Assembly (NCBI GenBank): GCA_002336115.1
Contig: DDEN01000041.1
Span: forward strand, 445,395 to 509,394
Direction of reading: 5' to 3'
From: Chitinophagaceae bacterium UBA1953
GTDB taxonomy: Bacteria; Bacteroidota; Bacteroidia; Chitinophagales; Chitinophagaceae
Length of the DNA stretch: 64,000 nucleotides
In this document: piece by piece, positions 17,635 through 26,860 of the stretch
How positions within the stretch are numbered: position 1 is the first letter of the stretch
Layout: each line of letters starts with the position of its first letter
Notes under the pieces: model-generated
The model's database searches: none
The model's input: the letters and a program-made list of their open reading frames with translations, nothing else
What the model was told of the DNA's origin: nothing
Program-made: the position numbers and the translations under genes

Positions 17635-20600
17635 TTATTGTGTGGCATTTTGTTTCAGGTATTCCAATAATCCATCTGCTGCTTTGTGTACAGTGTCATC
17701 TACTTTCGTTATCAGTTCGTTCATTTTTTCAGAATATCCATAGTCAATAGCATTGGCCTCCAATTCTCTTATTTCATTTGTTATTGAAGAAATACCAAGA
17801 TTATCAAGAGACGGTTTTAGTCTATGTGCAAGTTTTTTTATTTTTTCAAAGTCGCCATCGGCGTATGCCAATTTTATTTCGTTTAACGTTGCAGGTCCCT
17901 GCTCAATAAACAGGTAAAGCATTTTATGCAGAAATACATCATTTCCCTGGCTTATTGCTTTCAACCCTGTAAGATCAAAATACAGGTTCTTTTTTTCATT
18001 CATTTCAGGAAATTGTTTTATTTCTTTTCGGGTGGAAATTTCAGTTTGCAGCCAATGTGCAATAACGTTCATCAGGTCATCTTCTTTAAAAGGCTTGGCA
18101 AGATAATCGTCCATCCCTGCCTCAAAACATTTTTCGTTTTCGCCTTTAATTGCGTTTGCTGTTAAAGCTATAACAGGTATATTTTTATACCCAAGTTTCC
18201 TGATCTGCCTCGACGCATCGTACCCGTTCATAACAGGCATTTGTATATCCATTAAAATCAAATCCGGCCGGGCTTCTTCTGTTATTTTAACAGCTTCCTC
18301 ACCATTTACCGCCTCAATAATTTCGGCATCGTAATTTTTAAGAATTGTTGAGGCCACCAATCTGTTCATTTCATTATCATCAGCAATAAGTATTTTCTTG
18401 TTCTTCAGAAAATCTCGTGTAACTGTTATATTGTTTCTCGATGAGTCTGATACATCCTGTATTGATCCTTTTAAAAGTTCTATTACAAATGAAATCTCTG
18501 TTCCTTTTCCTTTCATACTTGCAACTTCAATTTTTCCTCCCATCAGTTCTACAAGTTCTTTACAGATACTCATACCTAACCCGGTACCTCCATATTTACG
18601 GGATACCGATTCATATTCCTGGCTGAATTTATCAAAGAGTTTTTCCACAAATTCAGCATCCATTCCTATACCCGTATCTGCAACTTTTGTACGTATGGTT
18701 TGTGATGCAGGTGTTTCGTTTATTACTTCAACAGTAATATCAACAAAGCCTTTATCAGTAAATTTAATTGCATTTGTAAGCAGATTCAGAAGCACCTGGT
18801 TTATCCGGTAAGGATCACCAATTAAAACAGGTGCAAGCCGTTCATCGCAAAATGAATTGGAAAGTTTTAGTCCTTTTTCTTCAGCCTTATACACAAGTAC
18901 CTGCATGGCTTTTGCAATCATTTCAACAGGCTTAAAAGCAATTTTTTCAACACTCAGTTTACCCGCTTCAATTTTTGAGAGGTCCAGTATATCATTAATA
19001 ATGATCAACAGGTTTTCTGCTGCTGAGTTCATTGTACCCAAATAAAAATTTTGCTGTTCAGATAAATTTGTTTTCGCCAACTGATTACCCATACCAATAA
19101 TGGCATTCATTGGAGTTCTTATTTCATGGCTCATGTTTGCCAGAAAAGTTTCTTTTGCCTTTGCCAACAGTTCGGCCTGTTCACGGGATTTGATCAGATC
19201 CTGTTCAAGTTCTTTCTGCTTGGCAATATCAAGGCATATAATGATCGAGCCGCCGAATTCACCACTTGCTTTATATTTAGGCGCTGAGCTTACAAACCAC
19301 CATCCTTTTTTCCCATTGATGTTGGTTCTAATTTCATACGCTTCGCTTATTCCTATAACCCTTCTTCTCATTCTTTCCAGAATTTCCTCAACACTTTCTT
19401 CTGAAATAAACTTAATTGCTTCAAATCCTTTTACATCTTTTTCATTCAGCCCCGTCATTTTAATCAGTGTCTGATTTGCATATTCAATTCTGCCGTCCGC
19501 ATCTAATTCCATCAGCCCCAAATTCATATTTGCAATAATTCCCCGGTATTTTTCTTCATTGGCTTTTAGGGTTTGTTCAAACTCTTTGCGGGCTGTAATG
19601 TTTGTATGAGTGCCGGTTATTTTTAAAGGCTTACCGGCTTTGTCTTTTTCAATTACAACGCCTCTGTCTAAAACCCACCTGATACTTCCATCTTTACTCC
19701 TGATGCGGTATTCAAGACTGTGAGAATCAATTTCAGCATCCCTGTATTTTTTGTCGTTTTCAATTAACAAATACCTGTCGTCTTCAAACACATTATTCCA
19801 CCACAACTCATGATTATTATCCAACTCATTTGTTTTAAAACCAAGCAATTCATTTTCAGATTTTGAGAAATATGTTTTCCCGGTTCTGAAATCATGTTCC
19901 CATACATTATCTCCGATACTTTCCAGCGCTTTCCGAAACATGCGTTCCGATTCCTTCTCTTTTGTAATATCTTCTTCAAGAGCAAAGAAACCTGTTAACT
20001 CGCCGTTTTCATTTCGTATTGGTTGCCCCTGCACCCGCAACCAGTATTTATTTCCGCTCTTTGAGTAATTAACAATTTCGGCATTGAAAGGCTGCCCCGA
20101 TGTAATTTGATTTCGTAAATAATCAACTGTTTTTTTATCGGTTTCTGAGCCTTGTAACAAATGACCTGGTTTTTTACCAATTGATTCTTCCAGACTATAC
20201 CCTGTCATTTCAATAAAGCTCTTGTTTACCCAATTGATTCTTCCATCCTTATCTGCAATTACCACAGCATTAATATTGTCTTCCGCTATCTGCGATAAAA
20301 CTTTCAGTTTTTCTTCACTGGCTTTTTCTTCCGTTACATCCTGTATAATACCAAAAAATTCAGTAAGATTTCCACTATTATTCCTGATGGGCTGGCTTAC
20401 TGATCTTCCCCAAAACCAGCTTTTATTTTTTTTATAATAAATAATTTCCTCGCTGAATCCATCGCCCTTAAAGAAGGCTTCAAGAATCCGGCTCAATGTT
20501 GCTTCATCCGTTAATGGGCCTTTACATAGTTCCACCGGCGATTTGCCAATAATTTCTTCCTGCGTAAAGCCGGTTAGTTTACAAAAGCCTTCATTAACCC

Positions 20601-21486
20601 AGGTAATAGTTCCCTGAGGTGTTGTAAAAAGAACGCCGTTATCGTTAGCGCTTGCAACTAACGATAAACGTTCCAGTTTTTGCTGGTCTTTTTTCTGCCT
20701 TGTAATATCTCTGCCGTAAATATTAATATAGCCTTCCTCTTTCATGGAAACACAAACGAAAGAATATTCTTTGTTGTTCGACTTTGCTTCAACAATCCAG
20801 CGAGGGTTTGATTGATCTATTTTTTCGGCCAGCAGCTTAAAAAATTCATCATTCCTATATATATGGTTTTCAAATTCAAAAAAATCCAGCACAGATGCAG
20901 CAGGATTATTTCTGAGTACTTCGCCGTTAAAATCTATTCGAATAAGCGGGTCGGGGTTTTGTGTAGGAAACAATGCAATGTCATGTACTTCTTTATTTGC
21001 TTTTTGTAAATCTTTTTTTTGTTTACTGATTGTGGAAAGAAGATGTTTCAAATCATCATTCGTAATTTCCTGCGACTTTAATACATGCAGCAGATCAATC
21101 AAAGGATCGTGATAGGCAAAATCATTAACAACAAGTTTCCGTTCAGTAATCTGTTCCATAGAACCAAACCAAGGCGAACCTACAAACAGTAATTCATCGC
21201 TTTGTTCCAGGTATTCAAACTGGCCACGCAATAAAACTTTAGGTGCTTTATTCGTTTCAAGTAATACTAATTGATTTTGTAATGTTAACAGTTCTGAAAA
21301 TTCAGGCTGTAAGGTTAATGGTCTGGGAATGTGGAACAGTTGATTGAACAGATCATCGTTTTTAAGATCACATAATTTACTGAAAGATTTACCTGACGCA
21401 ATTATTTTCAGTTCCCTGTTTATAAGTAAATAAAACGGGAAAAGGCGGTTAAACTGTAGCTCGTTAAATGAAAAAGAATCTACCAT
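17635..21486 (-). CDS. HNOBA-PAS hybrid histidine kinase with receiver and Hpt
   Basis: A 1283-residue soluble hybrid kinase without membrane helices. Residues 1-165 match the HNOBA domain that flanks H-NOX in guanylate cyclases: FPFYLLINRELKII, FHIPRPLTLQ, LLRGQFEYL, LLFVGSPWF and a DFAYHDPLIDLL end leading into a coiled coil. About five PAS/PAC modules follow (about 172-265, 275-385, 395-507, 515-632, 640-755). Then come HisKA with His787 (FLANMSHEIRTPMNA), the HATPase (NLLTNAIKF, VADTGIGM, GGTGLGMSIC), a receiver with Asp1080 (LILMDIQMP) and an Hpt with His1221 (KKLAHRLKPSLDNLG). It overlaps the H-NOX gene by 7 bp, so the two are translationally coupled. It is likely controlled by the H-NOX ligand state and hands phosphate to response regulators such as the sigma-54 protein at 23318-24670. 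Confidence 0.93.
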   Translation of the reverse strand: MVDSFSFNELQFNRLFPFYLLINRELKIIASGKSFSKLCDLKNDDLFNQLFHIPRPLTLQPEFSELLTLQNQLVLLETNKAPKVLLRGQFEYLEQSDELLFVGSPWFGSMEQITERKLVVNDFAYHDPLIDLLHVLKSQEITNDDLKHLLSTISKQKKDLQKANKEVHDIALFPTQNPDPLIRIDFNGEVLRNNPAASVLDFFEFENHIYRNDEFFKLLAEKIDQSNPRWIVEAKSNNKEYSFVCVSMKEEGYINIYGRDITRQKKDQQKLERLSLVASANDNGVLFTTPQGTITWVNEGFCKLTGFTQEEIIGKSPVELCKGPLTDEATLSRILEAFFKGDGFSEEIIYYKKNKSWFWGRSVSQPIRNNSGNLTEFFGIIQDVTEEKASEEKLKVLSQIAEDNINAVVIADKDGRINWVNKSFIEMTGYSLEESIGKKPGHLLQGSETDKKTVDYLRNQITSGQPFNAEIVNYSKSGNKYWLRVQGQPIRNENGELTGFFALEEDITKEKESERMFRKALESIGDNVWEHDFRTGKTYFSKSENELLGFKTNELDNNHELWWNNVFEDDRYLLIENDKKYRDAEIDSHSLEYRIRSKDGSIRWVLDRGVVIEKDKAGKPLKITGTHTNITARKEFEQTLKANEEKYRGIIANMNLGLMELDADGRIEYANQTLIKMTGLNEKDVKGFEAIKFISEESVEEILERMRRRVIGISEAYEIRTNINGKKGWWFVSSAPKYKASGEFGGSIIICLDIAKQKELEQDLIKSREQAELLAKAKETFLANMSHEIRTPMNAIIGMGNQLAKTNLSEQQNFYLGTMNSAAENLLIIINDILDLSKIEAGKLSVEKIAFKPVEMIAKAMQVLVYKAEEKGLKLSNSFCDERLAPVLIGDPYRINQVLLNLLTNAIKFTDKGFVDITVEVINETPASQTIRTKVADTGIGMDAEFVEKLFDKFSQEYESVSRKYGGTGLGMSICKELVELMGGKIEVASMKGKGTEISFVIELLKGSIQDVSDSSRNNITVTRDFLKNKKILIADDNEMNRLVASTILKNYDAEIIEAVNGEEAVKITEEARPDLILMDIQMPVMNGYDASRQIRKLGYKNIPVIALTANAIKGENEKCFEAGMDDYLAKPFKEDDLMNVIAHWLQTEISTRKEIKQFPEMNEKKNLYFDLTGLKAISQGNDVFLHKMLYLFIEQGPATLNEIKLAYADGDFEKIKKLAHRLKPSLDNLGISSITNEIRELEANAIDYGYSEKMNELITKVDDTVHKAADGLLEYLKQNATQ

Positions 21487-22022
21487 GTTACTCTGAAAAT
21501 TTCATGTGTGCTCCCTTCGTTACGACTTTGCAACAAATCCACTGATGCCTCTGTTTGATACATTTTTGCCAGCCCGTTTAAAAGCCCCCGTACAAACTCC
21601 TGCAATCCATCTCTTCTGGAAAAATAATGCACATGAATGGAATTATCTGTTATATCACTAACCCTGAACTCTGGTGGAGTAAGTTTCGGATACATGAGCA
21701 TAATACGGTTATGAAACAAAGGAAGATTAATTAAAAATTCTCTCAGATTATGACCTCCTGCCTCCATCAATCCTCCATATTTTTCCTTCCCTGTTTTTAA
21801 CACCCAATATTCACCAAAGGCATTTAACACCTGCCCAACTGATAAGCCAAGCACTTCAGACGCAGCAACTGCGAGCCTATAAGTAATTGCATCATCATAA
21901 GGTTCGTTGCTTAAAAAAAAATCTACGTCCACACCGCTTTTTTCTTTTACTGCTTCCCACTCATCGGCACCAAACTTTTCAGTAACAAGATCCTGTATGG
22001 CTTTATTTACAATCCCGTACAT
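21480..22022 (-). CDS. H-NOX haem sensor protein (NO/O2)
   Basis: A 180-residue H-NOX (haem nitric oxide/oxygen binding) protein. The proximal haem ligand is His104 in LPLFHNRIMLMYPKL, and the porphyrin-propionate motif Y-x-S-x-R is present as Tyr133, Ser135 and Arg137 (HYFSRRDG). The conserved start MYGIVNKAIQD and the PPEFRV turn at 116-121 also fit. As a stand-alone H-NOX it would bind NO in the cytoplasm and regulate a partner kinase; oxygen binding would require a distal-pocket Tyr that I cannot place with certainty. It is 11 bp downstream of the FIST gene and overlaps the HNOBA-kinase gene, giving a one-operon sensor-kinase pair. Confidence 0.95.
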   Translation of the reverse strand: MYGIVNKAIQDLVTEKFGADEWEAVKEKSGVDVDFFLSNEPYDDAITYRLAVAASEVLGLSVGQVLNAFGEYWVLKTGKEKYGGLMEAGGHNLREFLINLPLFHNRIMLMYPKLTPPEFRVSDITDNSIHVHYFSRRDGLQEFVRGLLNGLAKMYQTEASVDLLQSRNEGSTHEIFRVTW

Positions 22023-22033
22023 ATTGACTCAGT

Positions 22034-23173
22034 TTAGTTTTCGTAAAAAGAAGTTATTGTCATGGTTTGATTGTGTAACTGGCAACTACCCCCTTCATTA
22101 AAAGGCGATATTTCACCGTAAGAATAAAAACCCGCCAGTATCGTTTTATGTTTGAACGTTTTTGCTACAGCTTTTACTTCTTCCTCAGTTTTTTTGCCCA
22201 ATATTAATTTCCTTCCCACACAACTGATGAGTAGCGAAAAATCGGGTTTTCGTTCGTCGTCAATTTTTGTAATCAATGCAGCTTCAGCAGCAGCCATTGT
22301 AAGTTTATCAAAATTGGCTTTCATAAAACGAACGGTTGATCCTACAGGAACATCACCCGCAAACGTCATACTCTTTTCGTCTTCATTAATTGAAAGTATA
22401 GTACGCACTACAGGTTTTTTTGCACCTGGAATAGTAACAGATAATGGAAATAATAATGCAGAAGAAGGAAGATGCCGGGCTTCTTCACCAAGGTATCGTT
22501 TGTACAAATCCAGTGCGTTCTGTTCTTCAAGTTCAAGCAGTACGTTGGCTGATGAATTGGTGACTCTCTTTTCTAATCCAAAAATATCCCAACCACCCTG
22601 CGATCCATGTGTTATTTTTATATTCTTCCCGTAAAATCCAACAGCAATTATTTCACCTTCAGCAGGCTGTTTATTTAATCCGGTCAAAGTCGATCTAAAT
22701 TCAGCTCCATCTCCGGCAAGTCCACCTGTTATCAATGCCGTTTTATCAATTTGTGTTGTTAGCCCTTTCACAAGTTCACTGCCGTTTACCAGGCTGCCGT
22801 CGGAAAAAATAAGCACATGAGAAAGTTCTTTTGCCGGCAATTTTTTTGCAAGAGCTATAGCCGCAGAGTAGGCGCTGCTGTAATCTTTTACATTTACTGA
22901 TGCTGCTTCTATTTTTGTTTTTTTAAATTGCATAGCTACTGTTACAAACGAACGGTCAAGAACTTCTTCCTGACAAATTTCACCTGCAGTGCTGCATAAA
23001 ACTATATGTGCCTGAGGAAATTTCTCTTTTACTGTTTCATAAATTCCTTTTTCCTGCAACTTTTCTTTTGATGAAAAGCATAAAGCCAGGTTTACCTGCT
23101 GCTCGTCAACAGTGGTACTCATGGTATGTTGTTCCCATTTTTTATCTAATAGCCTGTAAAGTGATGTATTCAT
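22034..23173 (-). CDS. FIST domain sensory protein (NosP-like candidate)
   Basis: A 379-residue FIST protein with N-terminal (about 28-220) and C-terminal (about 235-365) halves. Typical features are LALCFSSKEKL, VLCSTAGEICQ, ALITGGLAGDGAEF and the C-terminal LISCVGRKLILG and TILAGFYSYGEISP segments. FIST proteins bind small ligands, and the NosP subset binds haem and nitric oxide and regulates a histidine kinase. Here the gene lies in the same operon as H-NOX and the hybrid kinase, which makes a NosP-like role plausible, but a haem ligand cannot be pinpointed from sequence alone. The alternative start (MSTTVDE, residue 18) cannot be excluded. Confidence 0.88.
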   Translation of the reverse strand: MNTSLYRLLDKKWEQHTMSTTVDEQQVNLALCFSSKEKLQEKGIYETVKEKFPQAHIVLCSTAGEICQEEVLDRSFVTVAMQFKKTKIEAASVNVKDYSSAYSAAIALAKKLPAKELSHVLIFSDGSLVNGSELVKGLTTQIDKTALITGGLAGDGAEFRSTLTGLNKQPAEGEIIAVGFYGKNIKITHGSQGGWDIFGLEKRVTNSSANVLLELEEQNALDLYKRYLGEEARHLPSSALLFPLSVTIPGAKKPVVRTILSINEDEKSMTFAGDVPVGSTVRFMKANFDKLTMAAAEAALITKIDDERKPDFSLLISCVGRKLILGKKTEEEVKAVAKTFKHKTILAGFYSYGEISPFNEGGSCQLHNQTMTITSFYEN

Positions 23174-23280
23174 TTCATTATTTGGTTGATGGGCTATTGA
23201 TAATCAAAAATTCTTCCAAACAAAAAGCCAATATAAACACATGAGTATCAACTACTTTTTAACCACAACCACAAAGGCAA

Positions 23281-23295
23281 TTCCATAATATGGAA
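23281..23295. promoter_or_regulatory. Perfect 15-bp palindrome upstream of FIST operon
   Basis: TTCCATA-A-TATGGAA lies 108-122 bp above the FIST start and 23 bp past the end of the sigma-54 regulator gene. It is followed by a second partial half-site (GGAAACCAGTTCC). It could be an operator controlling the FIST/H-NOX/kinase unit or a small hairpin between the genes. No T run follows on the minus strand, so I favour an operator. Confidence 0.4.
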
Positions 23296-23317
23296 ACCAG
23301 TTCCATTAACCGGACAG

Positions 23318-24670
23318 TTAATCAAAAGACAGTTCGCCTTCCTGTATCATTTTATAGATGGTGCTTTTACCAATATCCAACGCCTTAGCCGTGGCTACAA
23401 CATCATTATTATTCTTTTTTAAATAATGCTTTACAATATCGCAGCTATGTTGCCTTAAAGTTTTATGTTCAGGAATAAACAGGTCGTCTTTTTTTGTTGA
23501 AGTAAAAGAAATATCAGCAGCTTTTATTTCGTTATTCTCACACAAAACCACACTTAAATCAATTACCGCTTTTAATTCCCTTACGTTTCCCGGGAAATGA
23601 TATTTCAATAATTTTTCTTTTGCTTCTTTCGTAAACTGTATTGTGCCCAGTTTATTTTCTTTTGCAAACTCATCGGCAAAATGCTTTGCAAGAATCAATA
23701 TATCATTTCCTCGTTCACGTAAAGGAGGCAGTTCAACCGGCAAACCCATTACACGGAAATATAAATCTTCCCTGAAGTGTCCTTTCTTTACTTCATCAGC
23801 AAGGTTTTTATGTGTTGCTACAATCAGGCGAACATCAAGTTTTACTTTTTCATTTCCGCCCACTCTTTCCACTTCCCGCTCCTGCAAAACACGCAGTAAC
23901 TTACTTTGTAAACTCAAATCAAGCTCTGCAATTTCGTCCAGGAAAATAGTTCCACCATTAGCCTCTTCAAACTTTCCGGCCTTTCTGGCAACAGCACCTG
24001 TAAAAGCGCCTTTTTCATATCCAAACAATTCACTTTCGATCAATTCTTTTGGAATGGCGGCCATATTCACTGCCACAAAATTTTTTTTCTTCCTGTCGCT
24101 GTTATAATGAATGGCTTTTGCAACAACCTCTTTACCTGTGCCTGTTTCGCCAGTAATAGATACATTAATATTTGCTTTCACTGCCTTTTCCATCATAGAA
24201 AAAACTTTCTTCAGATTTTCACTCTGCCCTATTATTGTTTTCTGAAAAGAATATTTCTGGCCAAGCTCTTCCCGCAAATGTTCTACTTCTTTTTTCAGCG
24301 ATTGATTTTCCCGTATGCGGATAATGCTGTTCCATAACAAATCTTTTGTTGCTTCATCTTTCACCAAATAATCACTCACCCCCATTTTTAAAAGGTTTAC
24401 TGCCACAGATACTTCTTCCTGGGCGCTGATAATGATTACAGGAACAGTTGAATTTACATCCCTGATTTTTTTATACAGCTCATCTCCTTTCATATCTGGC
24501 AATGAAAAATCAATCGTGATGAGATCGGGCCTGAGTGAAAGATTTGACAGGCAATCCATACCCGTTTCAAAACGGCTCACTTTATAATCAGGATTTAACG
24601 CAAGATGATAGGCAAGAATTTCGCCATACCAGGGATCGTCTTCAACGATGAATATCTGATACTCTCCCAT
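23318..24670 (-). CDS. Sigma-54-dependent response regulator (NtrC type)
   Basis: A 450-residue bacterial enhancer-binding protein. The receiver domain (1-120) carries phospho-acceptor Asp54 (LITIDFSLPDM) and acidic pocket VEDD. The AAA+ domain has Walker A GETGTGKE (174-181), the sigma-54 contact GAFTGA (221-226) and LDEIAEL. A Fis-type HTH closes the protein (NNDVVATAKALDIGKSTIYKMIQ). The frame extends to 24850, but residues before MGEYQIFIVEDD do not fit the family, so the start is the ATG at 24670. It probably receives phosphate from the hybrid kinase and activates sigma-54 promoters; three such candidate promoters drive the divergent exopolysaccharide cluster. Confidence 0.95.
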   Translation of the reverse strand: MGEYQIFIVEDDPWYGEILAYHLALNPDYKVSRFETGMDCLSNLSLRPDLITIDFSLPDMKGDELYKKIRDVNSTVPVIIISAQEEVSVAVNLLKMGVSDYLVKDEATKDLLWNSIIRIRENQSLKKEVEHLREELGQKYSFQKTIIGQSENLKKVFSMMEKAVKANINVSITGETGTGKEVVAKAIHYNSDRKKKNFVAVNMAAIPKELIESELFGYEKGAFTGAVARKAGKFEEANGGTIFLDEIAELDLSLQSKLLRVLQEREVERVGGNEKVKLDVRLIVATHKNLADEVKKGHFREDLYFRVMGLPVELPPLRERGNDILILAKHFADEFAKENKLGTIQFTKEAKEKLLKYHFPGNVRELKAVIDLSVVLCENNEIKAADISFTSTKKDDLFIPEHKTLRQHSCDIVKHYLKKNNNDVVATAKALDIGKSTIYKMIQEGELSFD

Positions 24671-24815
24671 ATGTGTATTTTGGTTAACAATTACTGAAAT
24701 ACTCAGCGTTATCAAGATAGAAAAAAAAGTTACAAAAACTGGATTTATTCCAAATAATAGACAAAAACAAGTGTAACCACTAATTGTTTGGATTGATTTA
24801 TAACTAATTATGTTT

Positions 24816-24830
24816 TGGCACCGGCTTTGA
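24816..24830 (+). promoter_or_regulatory. Sigma-54-like promoter upstream of the GT2 gene
   Basis: TGGCACCGGCTTTGA has GG at -25/-24 and the second-element G at -13, with the right 10-base spacing; the -12 base is A instead of C. The predicted start is near 24842, 20 bp before the ATG at 24862. The divergent neighbour encodes a sigma-54 activator, which makes the match more credible than the sequence alone. Confidence 0.6.
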
Positions 24831-24861
24831 AAATTTACAAGCACAAACAAAAACTAAGTAT

Positions 24862-25734
24862 ATGAAAACTTCAAGCATTCAAACCGTAGCTATCATTCCT
24901 CAGTACGCTATAATAGTACCCTGCTATAATGAGGAGAAACGTTTTCCTTATGCGTCATTTCTTTCATTTGCGCAACAACACCCCGATGTATTGCTGTGCT
25001 TTGTAAACGATGGCAGTAAAGATAAAACACTGCCGGTACTGATGGGAATACAAACAGAATGCCCGCAAAATATCTGCGTTTATTCGTTAAAACAAAACAG
25101 TGGCAAAGCCGAAGCAGTAAGGCAGGGAATGCTGTATGTACACAATCATTTTACTGTAAGCATGCTTGGTTTTCTCGATGCCGACCTTGCCACTAAGCCT
25201 GAAGAATGGCTTCAGATGGCAAAGTATAAAGAAGACTACTCACAATATGGTGCCATTGTAGGCAGCCGCATTCAACGGCTGGGAGCTAATATTCACCGTG
25301 ATGACAGTAGGTCGTTGTTCAGCAGTATAATAAAAAAATTCATCAAGGTAATTTTAAAAACACCTTTCCAGGATACACAGTGCGGGGCAAAAATATTTCA
25401 ACGTAACCTGGTGCCTTTTTTATTCAACCAGCCTTTTATGACCCCGTGGTTATTTGATGTGGAAATATTTTTACGGCTTCAGAAAAAGTTTGGCAAAACA
25501 ACTTTGCAAAAAGGCGTACTGGAGTTTCCGTTAATGCACTGGACCGAAGTGGGCGATTCAAAATTAAAACTCAAACATACCATTAAAATTCCTGCACAAT
25601 TATTAAAGCTGCATTACCAGTATAACATCGCCAGAAAATTCAAAACCAAATCAGGTTATTCATTATTCGATACGCAGAATAATTTAACCGCTGTAAAAAA
25701 AGCAGTAAAGAATGCAGCAGCTTTATTTTTCTAA
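24862..25734 (+). CDS. GT2 glycosyltransferase, dolichyl-P-sugar synthase-like
   Basis: A 290-residue family-2 glycosyltransferase of the ALG5/DPM1 type, lacking membrane helices. The GT-A signatures are IIVPCYNEEKRF, FVNDGSKDKT, GFLDADLATKPEEW (metal-binding DAD) and FQDTQCGAKIF. It would transfer a hexose from a nucleotide sugar to a polyprenyl phosphate or to a lipid-linked glycan on the cytoplasmic side. It is the first gene of a plus-strand operon beginning 191 bp from the divergent sigma-54 regulator. The downstream guanylyltransferase suggests the donor could be GDP-mannose, though the sugar is not proven. Confidence 0.88.
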   Translation: MKTSSIQTVAIIPQYAIIVPCYNEEKRFPYASFLSFAQQHPDVLLCFVNDGSKDKTLPVLMGIQTECPQNICVYSLKQNSGKAEAVRQGMLYVHNHFTVSMLGFLDADLATKPEEWLQMAKYKEDYSQYGAIVGSRIQRLGANIHRDDSRSLFSSIIKKFIKVILKTPFQDTQCGAKIFQRNLVPFLFNQPFMTPWLFDVEIFLRLQKKFGKTTLQKGVLEFPLMHWTEVGDSKLKLKHTIKIPAQLLKLHYQYNIARKFKTKSGYSLFDTQNNLTAVKKAVKNAAALFF

Positions 25735-25763
25735 TCAAAACAAATAAACTTAACATTTTAATC

Positions 25764-26843
25764 ATGAATAATCATTATGTTGCTATTATGGCCGGAGGTA
25801 TTGGCAGCCGTTTCTGGCCAATGAGCAGAACTTCGTATCCAAAACAATTTTTAGATATACTTAATACAGGTAAAACGTTATTACAGGCAACTTATAGCCG
25901 CTTCAGTTCGTTTATTCCAAAAGAAAATATATTTATTATTACATCACAGGAGTATGTTTCTATTGTACATGAGCAGATTCCTGAATTGCCGCCTGCAAAC
26001 ATTATAGGTGAACCTGAACGGAAAAACACAGCACCCTGTATTGCGCTCATTTCACTGAAATTGAAAAAAATAAATCCGGATGCCAATTTAATTGTTGCAC
26101 CCAGCGACCACCTGATTGAAAATGAAGAAGTGTTTAAACAAGATTGCATTAAAGCTCTTGAATTTACTTCAGCCCACAATGCGTTTGTTACACTGGGTAT
26201 AAAACCAACGTATGCAAATACGGGTTATGGTTATATACAACATGAGGATGATACTGACATTAAAAACATGTTTCCGGTAAAAAGATTTACTGAAAAACCA
26301 AACAAAGAAACCGCCAGCAGATTTTTTAAAGACGGTTCGTATTTATGGAACTCCGGCATATTTATCTGGAAAGCTGCAGATATTATCAGCGCTTTCAGAT
26401 TGTATATGCCGGACATGTTCGACATTTTTGCATGCGGCATGATTGATTTTAACACAGCCAAAGAACCAGCCGCAGTTAAACATATTTATAATCATTGTGA
26501 ATCTATTTCCATTGATTATGCCATACTGGAAAAAGCAAAAAACGTTTATGTTATTCCGGCTTCATTTGGCTGGAGCGATCTTGGCACATGGAACAGCGCT
26601 TGGAAAAATTTTGAAAAAGATAATTCGCAAAATGCGGTTGCCGGCATTAACAGTATGCTGATTGAATCAAACAACTGCATTGTTCACTCATGCGACAGTA
26701 AATTATTATTGATTGGAGGTGTAAATGATTTGATTGTTGTGAACACGCCAGATGCAATCTTAATCTGCAAAAAAGAAAACGAGCAACACATAAAAGAATA
26801 CCTTGAAAAAGTAAGAGAAACTAAAGGCGAACTGTATCTTTAG
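25764..26843 (+). CDS. manC: Mannose-1-phosphate guanylyltransferase
   Basis: A 359-residue nucleotidyltransferase that makes GDP-mannose from mannose-1-phosphate and GTP. The pyrophosphorylase signature is at residues 9-24 (MAGGIGSRFWPMSRTSYP, with the catalytic Arg and Lys), and the FTEKP loop and the FGWSDLGTWNSAW motif are typical of the GDP-mannose branch. The C-terminal phosphomannose isomerase domain found in bifunctional ManC/AlgA proteins is missing. It is 29 bp after the GT2 gene and 17 bp before the large membrane protein, and would supply GDP-mannose for the polysaccharide built by the neighbouring glycosyltransferases. Confidence 0.93.
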   Translation: MNNHYVAIMAGGIGSRFWPMSRTSYPKQFLDILNTGKTLLQATYSRFSSFIPKENIFIITSQEYVSIVHEQIPELPPANIIGEPERKNTAPCIALISLKLKKINPDANLIVAPSDHLIENEEVFKQDCIKALEFTSAHNAFVTLGIKPTYANTGYGYIQHEDDTDIKNMFPVKRFTEKPNKETASRFFKDGSYLWNSGIFIWKAADIISAFRLYMPDMFDIFACGMIDFNTAKEPAAVKHIYNHCESISIDYAILEKAKNVYVIPASFGWSDLGTWNSAWKNFEKDNSQNAVAGINSMLIESNNCIVHSCDSKLLLIGGVNDLIVVNTPDAILICKKENEQHIKEYLEKVRETKGELYL

Positions 26844-26860
26844 GAAAAGGGCAATCGGCC

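Noticed and set aside
18398..18811. 137-codon plus-strand frame inside the hybrid kinase
   Set aside because: It is the antisense shadow of the kinase ATPase and receiver region, which has strong domain evidence on the other strand.
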